Source: Ruminiclostridium papyrosolvens C7
GTDB lineage: Bacteria > Bacillota > Clostridia > Acetivibrionales > DSM-1351
NCBI RefSeq assembly: GCF_000421965.1
Contig: NZ_ATAY01000024.1
Span: forward strand, 1 to 64,000
Reading direction: 5' to 3'
Length of the DNA: 64,000 nucleotides
Below the pieces are notes generated by a model. That model was not told the origin of the DNA, did not search any database, and was given only the letters and a program-made list of their open reading frames with translations. This document shows, one piece after another, positions 34,356 to 44,435 of the stretch (position 1 is the stretch's first letter; each line of letters opens with the position of its first letter). The translations under genes and the position numbers were made by a program.

Positions 34356-36197
34356 TTAATAATGTCCAAGAACCTGCGTCCAAATTGATCCATCCTTGGA
34401 TATTGTAATACATTCATGGCATCCTACTGATACGTATTTACCATTGCACCATACTGTTCCATTCAGATTGGTTGAAACCTGTGAAGCCACTGGGAACCAT
34501 TTTATGCCGTCATTAGAACCATAAGTCTTACCGGAAAGGCCTGTTGCAATAATTCTGTAACCACCGATAATCCATGTATTATCAGTTACAGTGATGTCGG
34601 TAAAATTAGTCTGGAAGCCTGAAACTGAAGTTGACCATGTTATTCCGTCAGGCGAAGTAATTATTGTACCGTTGCTTCCTACAGCTATAAATTTACTGCC
34701 GTCCCAAACAACGCTTGTCAGGTTTTTAGTAGTCCCTGATATTTGTTCAGTCCAATTTACTCCATCAGTAGAAGTAAATATTTTACCGTTGTTTCCAACA
34801 ACAACATATGTTCTTCCGTTATATTCACCCTTATTCAATTTAACCGGTGGTGAAACAACATTGTCGCTCCATGTAGCACCTGCATTATCGGATGTAAGAA
34901 TAAGTCCGTTGCTTCCTACAGCGATAAATTTTCCATTTGAATATGTAACACCTTCTATGTTATTACCATAGCCTGTTACAGGTGCATACCAGTTTTTGCC
35001 TCCATCAGTAGACCTGATAATTGTACCACCGGGTCCGACTGCTACAAAAGCTCCTCCACCGTAGTCAATATCAACAAGGTCATCAATTGTAGTAAGGTTA
35101 AAGTATGACCATGTTAAACCGCCATCAGTTGACCTTCTTACTCTTCCGTCAGTACCCACGGCTACTATGATTTTTCCGTCAGTGGTGACATCATATAGCT
35201 GATAACCATCATTTGCTCCTGCATTAACAACTTCAACAGAGTGTTCAAGATACTTAATTCTGGTTATTAATCCGCCTCCACCGATACCAATGGCTATATC
35301 TTTGAATATCGCCATATCCTCTATTGCATAAGCAGAAATACCTTCCTTTGTTATTCTATCCCATCCGAAACCATCTTTTGAAAAACTGATAAGTCCACGG
35401 GTTCCGGTTGCATAGAAACCATTTTCAGACTCGCTCCAAATTATATTTCTGAAGGATGCTTTTTCGTCTTGGAAAACCGGCTTCCAGTAAACGCCGTCAT
35501 AAGATACTTCGATTGTACCCTTTTCGCCTGTGGCAACAAACTTATCGTTACCCCAAGTTACGTTTTTTAATGAAAAGCCAAATTTGGACTCAACTGCCGT
35601 ATAGATTTCTTGTTCTTTCCAGTCAATACCATTTTCTGATATCAGGCTTGTCCCCAAATCAGTTAAAGCATAAAATACACTTCCGTTCCATACAAGACTT
35701 GTTATATTGGGGATAGTCTCTTTATAGGATGTGTAAGTTCTTTCAACCTTTACCCAGTTATATCCGTCTTCTGAGTAAAGAATCGCTCCATTGCTTCCTG
35801 TAGCAGCGAAAACTTTTCCGTTTGACACTACAGAAGTAAGATTGTAATCAAACTTTGGAGGCATTACCTCTTTCCAGTCATAACCTTCTTCTGAAGTATA
35901 AATTGCACCAAAATCACCTACTGCTACAAACTGAATTCCTCTGCTGGCAACCGAATTAAGCTGAGAATCTGTAGGAAGCTGAATATCCTTCCAATCCATT
36001 CCGTTTTCTGTTAACCTAACAATACCGTAATCTCCAACAGCCGCAAACAATCCATTGTCATTTGCTGCTATTGACCACAAATAACGGTCCTGAGGTGCAG
36101 GAAGATCCTCCAAACCCTCTGCTTGGATTACCAGCATGGAAAAACAACTGGTAAAGAGCATACACATAACCAAGAGAATTACAAGATGCCTTTTCAT
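34356..36197 (-). CDS. Secreted protein with 14 YCF48/BNR-like repeats
   Basis: A 613-residue protein: signal peptide MKRHLVILLVMCMLFTSCFSM (cut near QAEG), then 14 repeats of about 42 residues. The repeat unit is FxAVGxxGxIxxSxDGxxWxxV (for example VAVGDFGAIYTSEEGYDW), as in YCF48/BNR-like beta-propellers. Function is unknown. Fourteen repeats would give two seven-bladed propellers, a geometry inferred from the count only. The ATG at 36197 has GGAGGGG 8 nt upstream; the open frame runs 105 nt further up but has no such site. No membrane anchor is seen, so the protein is probably released or wall-associated. Confidence 0.88.
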   Translation of the reverse strand: MKRHLVILLVMCMLFTSCFSMLVIQAEGLEDLPAPQDRYLWSIAANDNGLFAAVGDYGIVRLTENGMDWKDIQLPTDSQLNSVASRGIQFVAVGDFGAIYTSEEGYDWKEVMPPKFDYNLTSVVSNGKVFAATGSNGAILYSEDGYNWVKVERTYTSYKETIPNITSLVWNGSVFYALTDLGTSLISENGIDWKEQEIYTAVESKFGFSLKNVTWGNDKFVATGEKGTIEVSYDGVYWKPVFQDEKASFRNIIWSESENGFYATGTRGLISFSKDGFGWDRITKEGISAYAIEDMAIFKDIAIGIGGGGLITRIKYLEHSVEVVNAGANDGYQLYDVTTDGKIIVAVGTDGRVRRSTDGGLTWSYFNLTTIDDLVDIDYGGGAFVAVGPGGTIIRSTDGGKNWYAPVTGYGNNIEGVTYSNGKFIAVGSNGLILTSDNAGATWSDNVVSPPVKLNKGEYNGRTYVVVGNNGKIFTSTDGVNWTEQISGTTKNLTSVVWDGSKFIAVGSNGTIITSPDGITWSTSVSGFQTNFTDITVTDNTWIIGGYRIIATGLSGKTYGSNDGIKWFPVASQVSTNLNGTVWCNGKYVSVGCHECITISKDGSIWTQVLGHY

Positions 36198-36288
36198 ATA
36201 TACCCCTCCTAATAAATTATTATAGGTATATATTACATTATTTGTATTTAATTGTAAACAAAAAATTTTATTTTTAAGTCGTTCAAAG

Positions 36289-36564
36289 CTAGAATCTATC
36301 ATTTATACGGCTTCTATGGCTATTAAGATTTTCGTCATTATTTATGGCATCTTCAGAATTGGAAATACTAATCACTTTTTCACTGTTATCCTGATGAATA
36401 AGCTTTTCAATTTCCAGCTGATTTTTAGCCTTTATTTCTTCAGTCTTAACCAAGGCATCGGCTTTTATTTGTTCCTTTTTTAAACGGTACTTAAGTATTT
36501 CCTGAGTAGTGAGGTAGATTGATATAAGTACTACTGCAACTGCTATTACTGCATTTGAGTCCAT
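36289..36564 (-). CDS. Small membrane-anchored coiled-coil protein
   Basis: A 91-residue protein of unknown family. Residues 3-20 (NAVIAVAVVLISIYLTTQ) form one membrane helix. Residues 22-60 are a charged, Lys/Glu-rich helix likely to coil. The C-terminus is Asn/Ser/Asp-rich and probably disordered. AGGAGATT precedes the ATG. It lies 15 nt downstream of ybaK in the same direction, so it may be co-transcribed. No motif suggests an enzyme activity. Confidence 0.7.
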   Translation of the reverse strand: MDSNAVIAVAVVLISIYLTTQEILKYRLKKEQIKADALVKTEEIKAKNQLEIEKLIHQDNSEKVISISNSEDAINNDENLNSHRSRINDRF

Positions 36565-36579
36565 AATGTTAATCTCCTT

Positions 36580-37056
36580 TTATTCAGTTATGCTCTCTGT
36601 ATCTGCTTTTATATATTCTATTAATTCTTTAGGGCTTACCTCAACCTGAAAACCTATTTTTCCACCGCTGAAAATAAATGTATCAAGGCCTAGACAAGTG
36701 CTGTCTATTACTGTTTTGTAATCCTTTTTCATTCCTATTGGGGAACAGCCTCCCCTGATATAGCCGGTAACCTTATTGATTTCATCAACTTTTATCATCT
36801 CTATTGACTTCTCCCCCACTGCTTTTGCAGCAGCTTTGAGGTTAAGTTCCTTGCTTACCGGAATTACAAAAACAAAATAGTTTTTGCTGTTTCCTCTGGT
36901 TACAAGTGTCTTATACACTCTTTCAACAGACTGTCCGATCTTTTCGGCTACTGAAACACCGTCTATTGCTCCGCCCTTACTGTCGTATGTATATATATTA
37001 TAATTGATTTTTGCACTATCCAAAATTCTCATTACATTTGTCTTTTGAATTGCCAT
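36580..37056 (-). CDS. ybaK: Cys-tRNA(Pro)/Cys-tRNA(Cys) deacylase, YbaK/EbsC family
   Basis: A 158-residue editing-domain protein that hydrolyses mis-acylated Cys-tRNA(Pro). Typical blocks are KTNVMRILDSAKINY, ERVYKTLVTRG with the conserved Lys, NYFVFVIPVSKELNLKAAAKA and GYIRGGCSPIGMKK. GAGGGGG lies 8 nt before the ATG. It is 21 nt downstream of the DUF1287 gene and 15 nt upstream of the small coiled-coil gene, all in one direction. The function assignment follows the family. Confidence 0.93.
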   Translation of the reverse strand: MAIQKTNVMRILDSAKINYNIYTYDSKGGAIDGVSVAEKIGQSVERVYKTLVTRGNSKNYFVFVIPVSKELNLKAAAKAVGEKSIEMIKVDEINKVTGYIRGGCSPIGMKKDYKTVIDSTCLGLDTFIFSGGKIGFQVEVSPKELIEYIKADTESITE

Positions 37057-37077
37057 ACCAAATCCCCCTCTTCCATT

Positions 37078-37770
37078 TTACTCCAAATTATTTTGTGGGA
37101 ACCTGAAATGTCCTATTATTCGGCCATTTTTGCTCCATTTTAAAAGTAAGTTTTCTTCCATGGGAAAAGTGCTGGAGTTGTGTATTATACCCGGGACTCC
37201 ATCTCTCCTGCGTTTATCCGATATAACTGCAACATGGTCACTGTTTTTCAATATTACTATATCACCGGGTTGCCACTCATACAAGTTTTTCCTGTTAAAT
37301 GGTTTTACCTCTGTTGTTAGATTCGTAGCAAATTTTTTGAAAAATACATACTGATTCTTCACACGTCTGAAATCTATATTGGGATCAGGTATAATTACAC
37401 CGTTTTTGTAATCAATTGTATTCTTTGAAATATCAACATCCATATGTGCCTTCAGATCATATCCTGCATTTTTTAGCGCTCTCCACACAACATCAGTACA
37501 TACACCTTCTGATTTTGGTGGATATCCACCCTCATAGTAAGTACTTTGGTACTTTGTTCTGTTGGATATCTCCAGTCTGGCACCCTGTACTATATCCTCA
37601 TTATCAGGTATTCCATCTCTATCCATATCTCCATGACAAATTACTCTATCAATTTTAACCTCACCCCTAAGAAAGAAAAAAGCATCCTGAAAGGCAAAGT
37701 GGCTATATGATAATAATGCTATAAAGCCGGCTGCCAGTACTATGGATGCTAAAAATACAAACCTTTTCAT
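37078..37770 (-). CDS. DUF1287 secreted/anchored protein, papain-like fold
   Basis: A 230-residue protein with an N-terminal signal or anchor helix (FVFLASIVLAAGFIALLSYS). Residues about 50-60 form a calcium-type loop, DMDRDGIPDNEDI, resembling thrombospondin type 3 or dockerin loops. The DUF1287 core then shows EGVCTDVVWRAL with the likely nucleophile Cys and DHVAVISD with the likely His, the pair expected of an NlpC/P60-like fold. This suggests a cell-envelope hydrolase or transpeptidase-like role, unproven. GGAGTG precedes the ATG. It heads a three-gene run with ybaK and the coiled-coil gene. Confidence 0.87.
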   Translation of the reverse strand: MKRFVFLASIVLAAGFIALLSYSHFAFQDAFFFLRGEVKIDRVICHGDMDRDGIPDNEDIVQGARLEISNRTKYQSTYYEGGYPPKSEGVCTDVVWRALKNAGYDLKAHMDVDISKNTIDYKNGVIIPDPNIDFRRVKNQYVFFKKFATNLTTEVKPFNRKNLYEWQPGDIVILKNSDHVAVISDKRRRDGVPGIIHNSSTFPMEENLLLKWSKNGRIIGHFRFPQNNLE

Positions 37771-37845
37771 TAAAACACTCCAACCCTCTCGAGTTATTTA
37801 TTGAATTCCCATATTCTTTCAAAGGTATATGTATTCAGTAATTAT

Positions 37846-38703
37846 TTATTTCAGACCATAAATATCCTCTTCTATGCATATACGTGCTCTTTCAGCAGTC
37901 TTTGGGTCTGCATTAAGGGAATTCTCCAGAAATTCCGGATTGTTTATTAAGAATTCTTTCATTGTAACTGTAGGATTGTCAAGATATTTCATTAGTAAAC
38001 CGTATTGTTCCGATGAAATGTGTCCGCCTGAAAGTGCACCGTCAAAAAGTCCTTTATCCACATTCATAAGTGCATGGGATTCCACACCTGCAGACTTTAA
38101 CTTTTCGGTACCGCCCTGCAATCTGTCTATTACCACAAGACTGTATTTCAAATTACCTTTTAGTTTATTAACAGCCGGAATCCATGCACGTACATAACTG
38201 GAAGCCTCTGTTATAATATCCGCAATATGAAGCACATTTGCTCCTCCAAGCTCAGCTACCTCTGAAGATATTCCATCTTTATACAATACAGCTGTCAAAT
38301 CCTTGAATATTGTTATGTGCGGTATTTTGAGTATATCTGCTATTATAAGTGAAAAAAACCAGTCTCTTCTTTCTCCTCCTGATATATATGCTATATCTTC
38401 TATATCAATATTACTCCTTATATACTCACACATGGTGGTTATAAGGCCTCTGTATATCTCGTCAGTTTCAAAATTCTTATGAGCAAGTTCAAGTATTATC
38501 TCTGAGCAGTCCATTTTATTTTCTTTGCATACATCAATTACTTTTAAAAGACTATTTGCCTTTTCTTCACTGCCATAAAGAAAATGTGTATTTATGTAGT
38601 AAGGGCCTATCTTGGATGACGTATACCAAAATGGCTTGTTTTCAGGACATATCCTGACGGCGTTGGTTTTAAACAGCCAGTTGATCAGATTATTTTTTTC
38701 CAT
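37846..38703 (-). CDS. pyrE: Divergent orotate phosphoribosyltransferase-like protein (last gene of pyr operon)
   Basis: A 285-residue PRTase-like protein, longer than the usual ~200-residue PyrE. The substrate-side block is YISGGERRDWFFSLIIADIL followed by KIPHITIFKD. The PRPP loop, normally hydrophobic-(E/D)D-V-x-T-T-G-G-S, reads VLHIADIITEASS, with one acid and no Gly-Gly. As the only OPRT candidate in a complete pyr operon it may convert orotate and PRPP to OMP, but the degraded loop leaves this uncertain; a second PyrE elsewhere would change the reading. Extra N- and C-terminal helices are unassigned. AGGAGG lies 7 nt before the ATG. It is 20 nt after the histidine phosphatase gene. Confidence 0.7.
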   Translation of the reverse strand: MEKNNLINWLFKTNAVRICPENKPFWYTSSKIGPYYINTHFLYGSEEKANSLLKVIDVCKENKMDCSEIILELAHKNFETDEIYRGLITTMCEYIRSNIDIEDIAYISGGERRDWFFSLIIADILKIPHITIFKDLTAVLYKDGISSEVAELGGANVLHIADIITEASSYVRAWIPAVNKLKGNLKYSLVVIDRLQGGTEKLKSAGVESHALMNVDKGLFDGALSGGHISSEQYGLLMKYLDNPTVTMKEFLINNPEFLENSLNADPKTAERARICIEEDIYGLK

Positions 38704-38723
38704 TGTTAACCTCCTACAAAACC

Positions 38724-39410
38724 TTAATTATTTTTTTGTCTTGACTCCATGTAGCTTTGCCACCACTCCTGGTTCTGAATAGTACTCAACTCCGCACCTA
38801 GATGTACAATATCACCTTCGAGTACAACCTGAAATTCATCATTTTCATCATTAAAATCAACGATTGTTACCGATGTATTGTCATGCCAATATACATTTTT
38901 CATATATTTAAGAGACTTGCCGTAAAACCTGCAGAGCATTGCCCTGATGGCTGTGCCATGTGTAACTATACATACATTTCTTCCTTTGTTTTGTCCGATT
39001 ATATCCATAACTTCTTTTAAAAGACGGTTATAGAAGCCCTCCATATTTTCACCGTTTGGCATTTGATGCATATGAGGTTCATTTTCCCATGTATAGTTTT
39101 CATTCGGATATAAGTCAGGGAGAACTTCCCATGCAACATTTTCCCATTCTCCGCCGTTGATTTCCTTCATTTTGTCTGTGCGGATAATAGGAAGCTTTTT
39201 GATATCAGCTATATACTGTGCTGTCTGCAGGGTTCTTGTCAAGCTGCTTGAATATATAATGTCAATAGGCAAATCAGCAAGTCTATCTGCTACTGCCTTC
39301 GCCTGTTTATGTCCCTTTTCCGTAATCCTGCTGTCATACCATCCGTGAAATACTCTGTTGAAATTTCCTTCTGCTTCCGCATGTCTTACAAATATAAGCC
39401 TCGTTTTCAT
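38724..39410 (-). CDS. Histidine phosphatase family protein (phosphoglycerate mutase-like)
   Basis: A 228-residue branch-1 histidine phosphatase. The catalytic motif is FVRHAEAEGN near residue 6, with ITEKGHKQA and SSLTRTLQTA following, EINGGEWEN as the proton-donor Glu segment, and VTHGTAIRAML as the second His. The substrate is unknown; family members act on phosphosugars, nucleotides or cobalamin precursors. The ATG at 39410 follows GGAGGTACTC; the TTG at 39422 is the first codon of that site. It lies 54 nt after pyrD and before pyrE, so pyrimidine pathway or nucleotide housecleaning is possible (inference). Confidence 0.88.
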   Translation of the reverse strand: MKTRLIFVRHAEAEGNFNRVFHGWYDSRITEKGHKQAKAVADRLADLPIDIIYSSSLTRTLQTAQYIADIKKLPIIRTDKMKEINGGEWENVAWEVLPDLYPNENYTWENEPHMHQMPNGENMEGFYNRLLKEVMDIIGQNKGRNVCIVTHGTAIRAMLCRFYGKSLKYMKNVYWHDNTSVTIVDFNDENDEFQVVLEGDIVHLGAELSTIQNQEWWQSYMESRQKNN

Positions 39411-39464
39411 GAGTACCTCCAATATTTTAAATATAATGCAACAGTAATAATTATATCAAATTAA

Positions 39465-40388
39465 TCAGTCATTCAGTTCCAATTTTCCGATAATTTCATT
39501 TAGGCTTGTATGTCCATGGCGCTCAAGATACTTTTCAATTCCGTTAACAATTTCTATTGGAATTGTAGGGTTAACAAAATTTGCAGTCCCGACCATTACG
39601 GCTGACGCACCCGCAAGCATGAATTCTACGGCATCCTCCCAAGAAGTAATACCGCCCATTCCTATTACGGGTATTTTAACCGAGTGGGCAGCTTCATATA
39701 CCATCCGTAATGCGATAGGCTTTACAGCAGGGCCTGAAAGGCCTCCGAAATTGTTAGCTAAAATTGGCTTCTTTTTATTTATATCAATTGCAAGTCCTAA
39801 TATTGTGTTTATAAGTGATATACAGTCCGCACCTGCCCCCTCGGCAGCCGTTGCTATTGACTTGATATCAGAAACATTTGGGGTCAATTTTACTATCAAT
39901 GGCTGCTTGCAGTATTTTTTTACTGCGGATGTAATTTCCTCTATTCCTTTGGGCGTAGTCCCAAAGGCCAGACATCCGGCCTTAACGTTGGGACAGGACA
40001 CATTCATTTCTATGGCATCCACATCAGAGTCGCCCAGTATTTCTGCCATTTTGCAATACTCTTCTATAGTATTTCCGGCAATGTTTGCAATTATTTTAGT
40101 TTTATAATTTTTCAAAAAAGGTAGGTCTTCCGTTATGAAACTTTCAACTCCCGGATTTTGTAACCCTACACTGTTAAGTATACCTGCAGGCGTTTCTGCT
40201 ATTCTGGGTGGCTTGTTGCCTTTTCTTTCCTTGAGAGTAAGTCCCTTTACGGAAATTCCTCCGATTTGGTTCAAATCAACATACTCACTATATTCCTTTC
40301 CAAACCCGTAAGTACCTGATGCCATTATAACAGGATTGTCAAACTGTACTCCTGCAATATTTGTGCTTAAATCTATCTTATTTGACAT
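39465..40388 (-). CDS. pyrD: Dihydroorotate dehydrogenase, type 1B catalytic subunit
   Basis: PyrD oxidises dihydroorotate to orotate with FMN and, as type 1B, passes electrons through PyrK to NAD+. The 307 residues carry NPVIMASGTYGFGKEYSE, NSVGLQNPG, a catalytic-loop ELNVSCPNVKAG-like block (EMNVSCPNVKAG, active-site Cys), and VIGMGGITSWEDA with AVMVGTANF for FMN phosphate. The ATG at 40388 follows GGGAGGTTTATAT; an ATG at 40403 overlaps the pyrK stop. It is cytosolic, and PyrK lies directly upstream, so the heterotetramer is co-expressed. Confidence 0.96.
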   Translation of the reverse strand: MSNKIDLSTNIAGVQFDNPVIMASGTYGFGKEYSEYVDLNQIGGISVKGLTLKERKGNKPPRIAETPAGILNSVGLQNPGVESFITEDLPFLKNYKTKIIANIAGNTIEEYCKMAEILGDSDVDAIEMNVSCPNVKAGCLAFGTTPKGIEEITSAVKKYCKQPLIVKLTPNVSDIKSIATAAEGAGADCISLINTILGLAIDINKKKPILANNFGGLSGPAVKPIALRMVYEAAHSVKIPVIGMGGITSWEDAVEFMLAGASAVMVGTANFVNPTIPIEIVNGIEKYLERHGHTSLNEIIGKLELND

Positions 40389-40403
40389 ATATAAACCTCC
40401 CAT

Positions 40404-41180
40404 TTAGTCCCAGCAAACCTCTGTACTCCAGAATACGGGCCCGTCCTTACAAACGTGGCTGAACCCCCAGTCATCACCTTTTTGGGTCTTGCAGGCACAA
40501 ACCAGACATGCCCCTATACCGCACCCCATGCGTTGTTCCATGGATACCTGACATGAGATTCCGTTTTTTTCCGCAATAGCGGCAACCTTCTGCATCATTA
40601 TAGCAGGGCCACAGGTATATATAATATCAGGTTTTTGAGACACAATTGTCTCCTCCAGCAATTCTGTTACAAAGGCTTTTTTTCCGTACGAACCATCATC
40701 TGTAGCTATTTCCACAATATCTGCGGCAACCCTGAATTTGTCCTCCAGAACAACGGATTCTTTGTTTCTGAACCCCAGCAGAGCCGTCTTGTGAATTGAT
40801 TGGGAGGATTTTAACAGATAAAGGAGAGGGAAGGTTCCTATTCCCCCCCCAACTACACATATATTTTCATGTTTATCATCTATCATAAAGGAATTTCCCA
40901 GAGGTGCCATTATGTCAACTCCTCCCTGACACATACTGCAAAGCTTTTCGGTACCGCTACCCTTTACCTGAATAACTATATCAAACGTATTTTGAGATTT
41001 ATTTACATCGCAAATGCTTATAGGACGTCTCAGCATAGCATCCAACCCGCCGCATCTGATATTGACAAACTGACCCGGTTTTGCATTTGAAGCAACATAT
41101 TCAGACCTGATAGTCATTTTAAAAACATCCTTGCACAGCATTTGTGTGCTTACAATCTGTTCATTGAGAATCTTACCCAT
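40404..41180 (-). CDS. pyrK: Dihydroorotate dehydrogenase electron-transfer subunit
   Basis: PyrK carries FAD and a [2Fe-2S] cluster and links PyrD to NAD+. The 258-residue protein has a ferredoxin-reductase fold. RRPISICDV is the FAD-binding block, VGGGIGTFPLLYL the NAD-binding block, TCGPAIMMQKV follows, and the C-terminal cluster ligands are MGCGIGACLVCACKT with a last Cys in HVCKDGPVF. CGGAGG precedes the ATG. It ends in TAAATG, overlapping a potential pyrD ATG, next to carB upstream (17 nt). Confidence 0.95.
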   Translation of the reverse strand: MGKILNEQIVSTQMLCKDVFKMTIRSEYVASNAKPGQFVNIRCGGLDAMLRRPISICDVNKSQNTFDIVIQVKGSGTEKLCSMCQGGVDIMAPLGNSFMIDDKHENICVVGGGIGTFPLLYLLKSSQSIHKTALLGFRNKESVVLEDKFRVAADIVEIATDDGSYGKKAFVTELLEETIVSQKPDIIYTCGPAIMMQKVAAIAEKNGISCQVSMEQRMGCGIGACLVCACKTQKGDDWGFSHVCKDGPVFWSTEVCWD

Positions 41181-41197
41181 ATTTACCTCCGGTATTT

Positions 41198-44100
41198 TTA
41201 CTCGTCAAATATGTTTAAATTCAGTACTTCAAGCTCACCTTCGGTTTTTCCGAGCTTGAGGCATTTAATTATTGCTTCTGCCGTATCAAGTGAGGTCAGA
41301 CACGGTATTGACATTTCAACTGCTTTTCTTCTTATTTTAAAACCATCCCTGTCCGAGTTTCTGCCTTTAGTCGGTGTATTTATTATCATTGCCAGCTTAC
41401 CTGCATGAATCAGCTCAATAATATTTGGTGAGCCTTCATCCAGCTTTCTTACCGCATTTGTTGCTATTCCGTTATTATTCAGCATATTTGCAGTTTTACC
41501 TGTAGCATAGAGGGTAAAGCCAAGCTTTTCAAATTCCTCTGCAATATGAATCAATTCAGGTTTATCAGTGTCTCTAACTGTCATAAGTATTCCATCCCCC
41601 GGCTTTGGCAGCTTTATTCCGGATGCTATAATACCTTTGTACAAAGCTTCAGGGAAATTGTCCGCTATTCCAAGTACTTCTCCTGTAGACTTCATCTCAG
41701 GCCCAAGGCTTGTGTCTACTTCATGGAGTTTTTCAAAAGAGAATACTGGAACTTTTACTGAAACATATCCCGGTTCTCTATATAAGCCTGTTCCGTATTT
41801 GAAATCCTTAAGCTTTTTACCCATCATGACTTTGGTTGCAAGATTTACCATAGGAATTCCCGTAACCTTACTGATATATGGAACAGTACGACTTGATCTT
41901 GGATTTACCTCTATTACGTAAACCTGATTGTTATATAAAACGTACTGTATATTTACCATTCCTACTACATTTAAGGCTTTTGCAAGTTTTACAGTGTAAT
42001 CCACTATAACCTCCTTAACCTTATCGCTTAGTGTCTGTGAAGGGTATACGGATATACTGTCGCCTGAGTGAACACCTGCCCTTTCAAGGTGTTCCATTAT
42101 ACCGGGTATAAGTATTTCCTCACCATCGCAAATTGCGTCAACCTCTATTTCCTTACCCATCATGTATTTATCAACAAGTATGGGATGCTCCTGAACAGTT
42201 CTGGTTATTATCTCCATAAACTCTTTGACATCCTTGTCATTGTAGGCTATTTCCATACCTTGTCCTCCAAGTACATAGGAAGGCCTTACCAGTACAGGGT
42301 ATCCCAGTTCGTTAGCCGCTGCTATAGCCTCATCAAGAGTAAATATAGTCTTTCCTTGCGGTCTTGGAATACCTGTCTTTTCAAGTATTTCGTCGAATTT
42401 CTCCCTATCTTCGGCTGCATCTACATTTTTAGCTTCAGTACCGAATATCTTAACTCCCATATCATCCAAAGCCTTTGTAAGTTTGATAGCAGTTTGCCCG
42501 CCGAATTGTACTATTGCACCCTTTGGATTTTCTGCTTCAACTATATTAGCCACATCCTCAGGCGTTAATGGTTCAAAGTAAAGCCTGTCGGCTGTATCAA
42601 AATCAGTACTTACGGTTTCAGGGTTATTGTTTGCTATTATTGTTTCATACCCAAGCTCCTTCAATGCCCATACAGAGTGGACGGAGCAATAGTCGAATTC
42701 TATTCCCTGACCTATTCTTATTGGTCCTGAACCCAGAACCATAACCTTGTCTTTATCGGACTTCTTTACCTCAGAATGGTCATCGTAGGTTGAATAATAG
42801 TATGGTGTTACAGCCTCAAACTCCGCAGCACAGGTGTCAACCATTTTATATGCCGCAGTAATATTTTTCTGCTTTCTAAGTTCTGTTATTTCTTTTTGGG
42901 GAATCCCGGACAGCTTGGCAATTATTCTGTCTGTAAAGCCCATTTTCTTTGCTTTTTTAAGAATATCCTTATCTAGCTGGTCCTTACTTACGGTTTTAAG
43001 CTTTTCTTCCATTAATACGAGTTCTTTAATCTTGCAAAGGAAGAAATAATCTATCTTGGTTATTTCATGAATTTCTTCAACTGTAATAGAACGTCTTATT
43101 GCTTCTGCTATGACAAATATTCTTTCGTCGTTAATATCATGAAGTTTTTTTAATATCTCGCTGCCTTCAAGATTTTTATATATGTCCTGCTCCAGTGTGA
43201 ATATTCCCAGTTCAAGTGAACGTATGGCTTTCATCAGAGCCGCCTCAAAGGAACTGCTTATGGACATTACCTCTCCTGTTGCCTTCATCTGCGTTCCCAG
43301 TGTTCTTTTCGCCTTGACAAATTTGTCAAAAGGCCATTTTGGTATTTTTACAACAACATAGTCAAGAGTAGGTTCAAAACATGCATATGTCTTTCCGGTT
43401 ACGGCATTTTTTATTTCATCAAGGCCGTAGCCTATTGCAATCTTTGAAGCAACCTTTGCTATTGGGTATCCGGTCGCTTTAGATGCAAGTGCCGAGGATC
43501 TGCTTACTCTGGGGTTTACTTCGATTACGGCATATTCAAAGCTTGTTGGATGCAAAGCATATTGTACATTACAGCCTCCCTGTATTCCCAAGGCTGATAT
43601 TATTTTCAGTGCAGAGGTTCTAAGCATTTGGTATTCTTTATCCGCAAGTGTCTGGGAAGGTGCCACAACTATACTGTCTCCTGTGTGGACTCCCACAGGG
43701 TCGATGTTTTCCATGTTACACACGGTAATAACATTGCCCTTGCTGTCTCTCATTACTTCGTATTCTATTTCTTTCCAACCGGATATGCATTTTTCAATAA
43801 GAACCTGATGAACACGGCTGAGTCTTAATCCGTTTTCTCCTATTTCCCTCAGTTCTTCTTCATTATAGACGATTCCTCCCCCGGTACCTCCAAGGGTGTA
43901 TGCAGGTCTTACAATAACCGGATATTCAATCTCACGGGCAAATTCTACCGCATCCTCTATTGTTGTCACAACCTTACTTGCAATACATGGTTCGCCTATG
44001 CGTTCCATTGTGTCCTTGAAGTCCTGTCTGTCTTCAGCCATTTTTATTGCCTCAGTAGCAGTTCCCAGAAGCTTTACTCCCTGCTCCTGTAAAAAACCTG

Positions 44101-44413
44101 ATTCTGCAAGTTCCATCGCCAGATTCAGGCCTGTCTGGCCTCCCAGTGTGGGTAAGATGCTATCAGGTTTTTCACATCTTATTATATTTTTTACTACTTC
44201 CGCTTTAAGGGGTTCTATATAAACCTTGTCAGCTATATTCGTATCAGTCATTATAGTAGCAGGATTGCTGTTTACCAATACTACCTCTATTCCCTCTTCT
44301 TTAAGAGCCTGACACGCCTGGGTTCCGGCATAGTCAAATTCCGCGGCCTGACCGATTATAATCGGTCCGGATCCGATAACCAATACTTTATGTATATCAT
44401 TACGTTTAGGCAT
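41198..44413 (-). CDS. carB: Carbamoyl-phosphate synthase large subunit
   Basis: CarB makes carbamoyl phosphate from ammonia (delivered by CarA), bicarbonate and two ATP. The 1071-residue length is standard. Two homologous ATP-grasp halves are visible, starting with [21 protein letters not shown] and, near residue 555, [20 protein letters not shown]. Gly-rich loops are [21 protein letters not shown] ([16 protein letters not shown]) and [19 protein letters not shown]. The C-terminal MGS-like regulatory domain is about 935-1071. GGAGG precedes the ATG. It lies in the pyr operon, so pyrimidine control dominates. Confidence 0.97.
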   Translation of the reverse strand: MPKRNDIHKVLVIGSGPIIIGQAAEFDYAGTQACQALKEEGIEVVLVNSNPATIMTDTNIADKVYIEPLKAEVVKNIIRCEKPDSILPTLGGQTGLNLAMELAESGFLQEQGVKLLGTATEAIKMAEDRQDFKDTMERIGEPCIASKVVTTIEDAVEFAREIEYPVIVRPAYTLGGTGGGIVYNEEELREIGENGLRLSRVHQVLIEKCISGWKEIEYEVMRDSKGNVITVCNMENIDPVGVHTGDSIVVAPSQTLADKEYQMLRTSALKIISALGIQGGCNVQYALHPTSFEYAVIEVNPRVSRSSALASKATGYPIAKVASKIAIGYGLDEIKNAVTGKTYACFEPTLDYVVVKIPKWPFDKFVKAKRTLGTQMKATGEVMSISSSFEAALMKAIRSLELGIFTLEQDIYKNLEGSEILKKLHDINDERIFVIAEAIRRSITVEEIHEITKIDYFFLCKIKELVLMEEKLKTVSKDQLDKDILKKAKKMGFTDRIIAKLSGIPQKEITELRKQKNITAAYKMVDTCAAEFEAVTPYYYSTYDDHSEVKKSDKDKVMVLGSGPIRIGQGIEFDYCSVHSVWALKELGYETIIANNNPETVSTDFDTADRLYFEPLTPEDVANIVEAENPKGAIVQFGGQTAIKLTKALDDMGVKIFGTEAKNVDAAEDREKFDEILEKTGIPRPQGKTIFTLDEAIAAANELGYPVLVRPSYVLGGQGMEIAYNDKDVKEFMEIITRTVQEHPILVDKYMMGKEIEVDAICDGEEILIPGIMEHLERAGVHSGDSISVYPSQTLSDKVKEVIVDYTVKLAKALNVVGMVNIQYVLYNNQVYVIEVNPRSSRTVPYISKVTGIPMVNLATKVMMGKKLKDFKYGTGLYREPGYVSVKVPVFSFEKLHEVDTSLGPEMKSTGEVLGIADNFPEALYKGIIASGIKLPKPGDGILMTVRDTDKPELIHIAEEFEKLGFTLYATGKTANMLNNNGIATNAVRKLDEGSPNIIELIHAGKLAMIINTPTKGRNSDRDGFKIRRKAVEMSIPCLTSLDTAEAIIKCLKLGKTEGELEVLNLNIFDE

Positions 44414-44435
44414 GTGTTATATCCTCCAGCTTCTT

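Noticed and set aside
42068..42568. 166-codon plus-strand ORF over carB
   Set aside because: It is antisense to strongly conserved CarB motifs and has no ribosome binding site.
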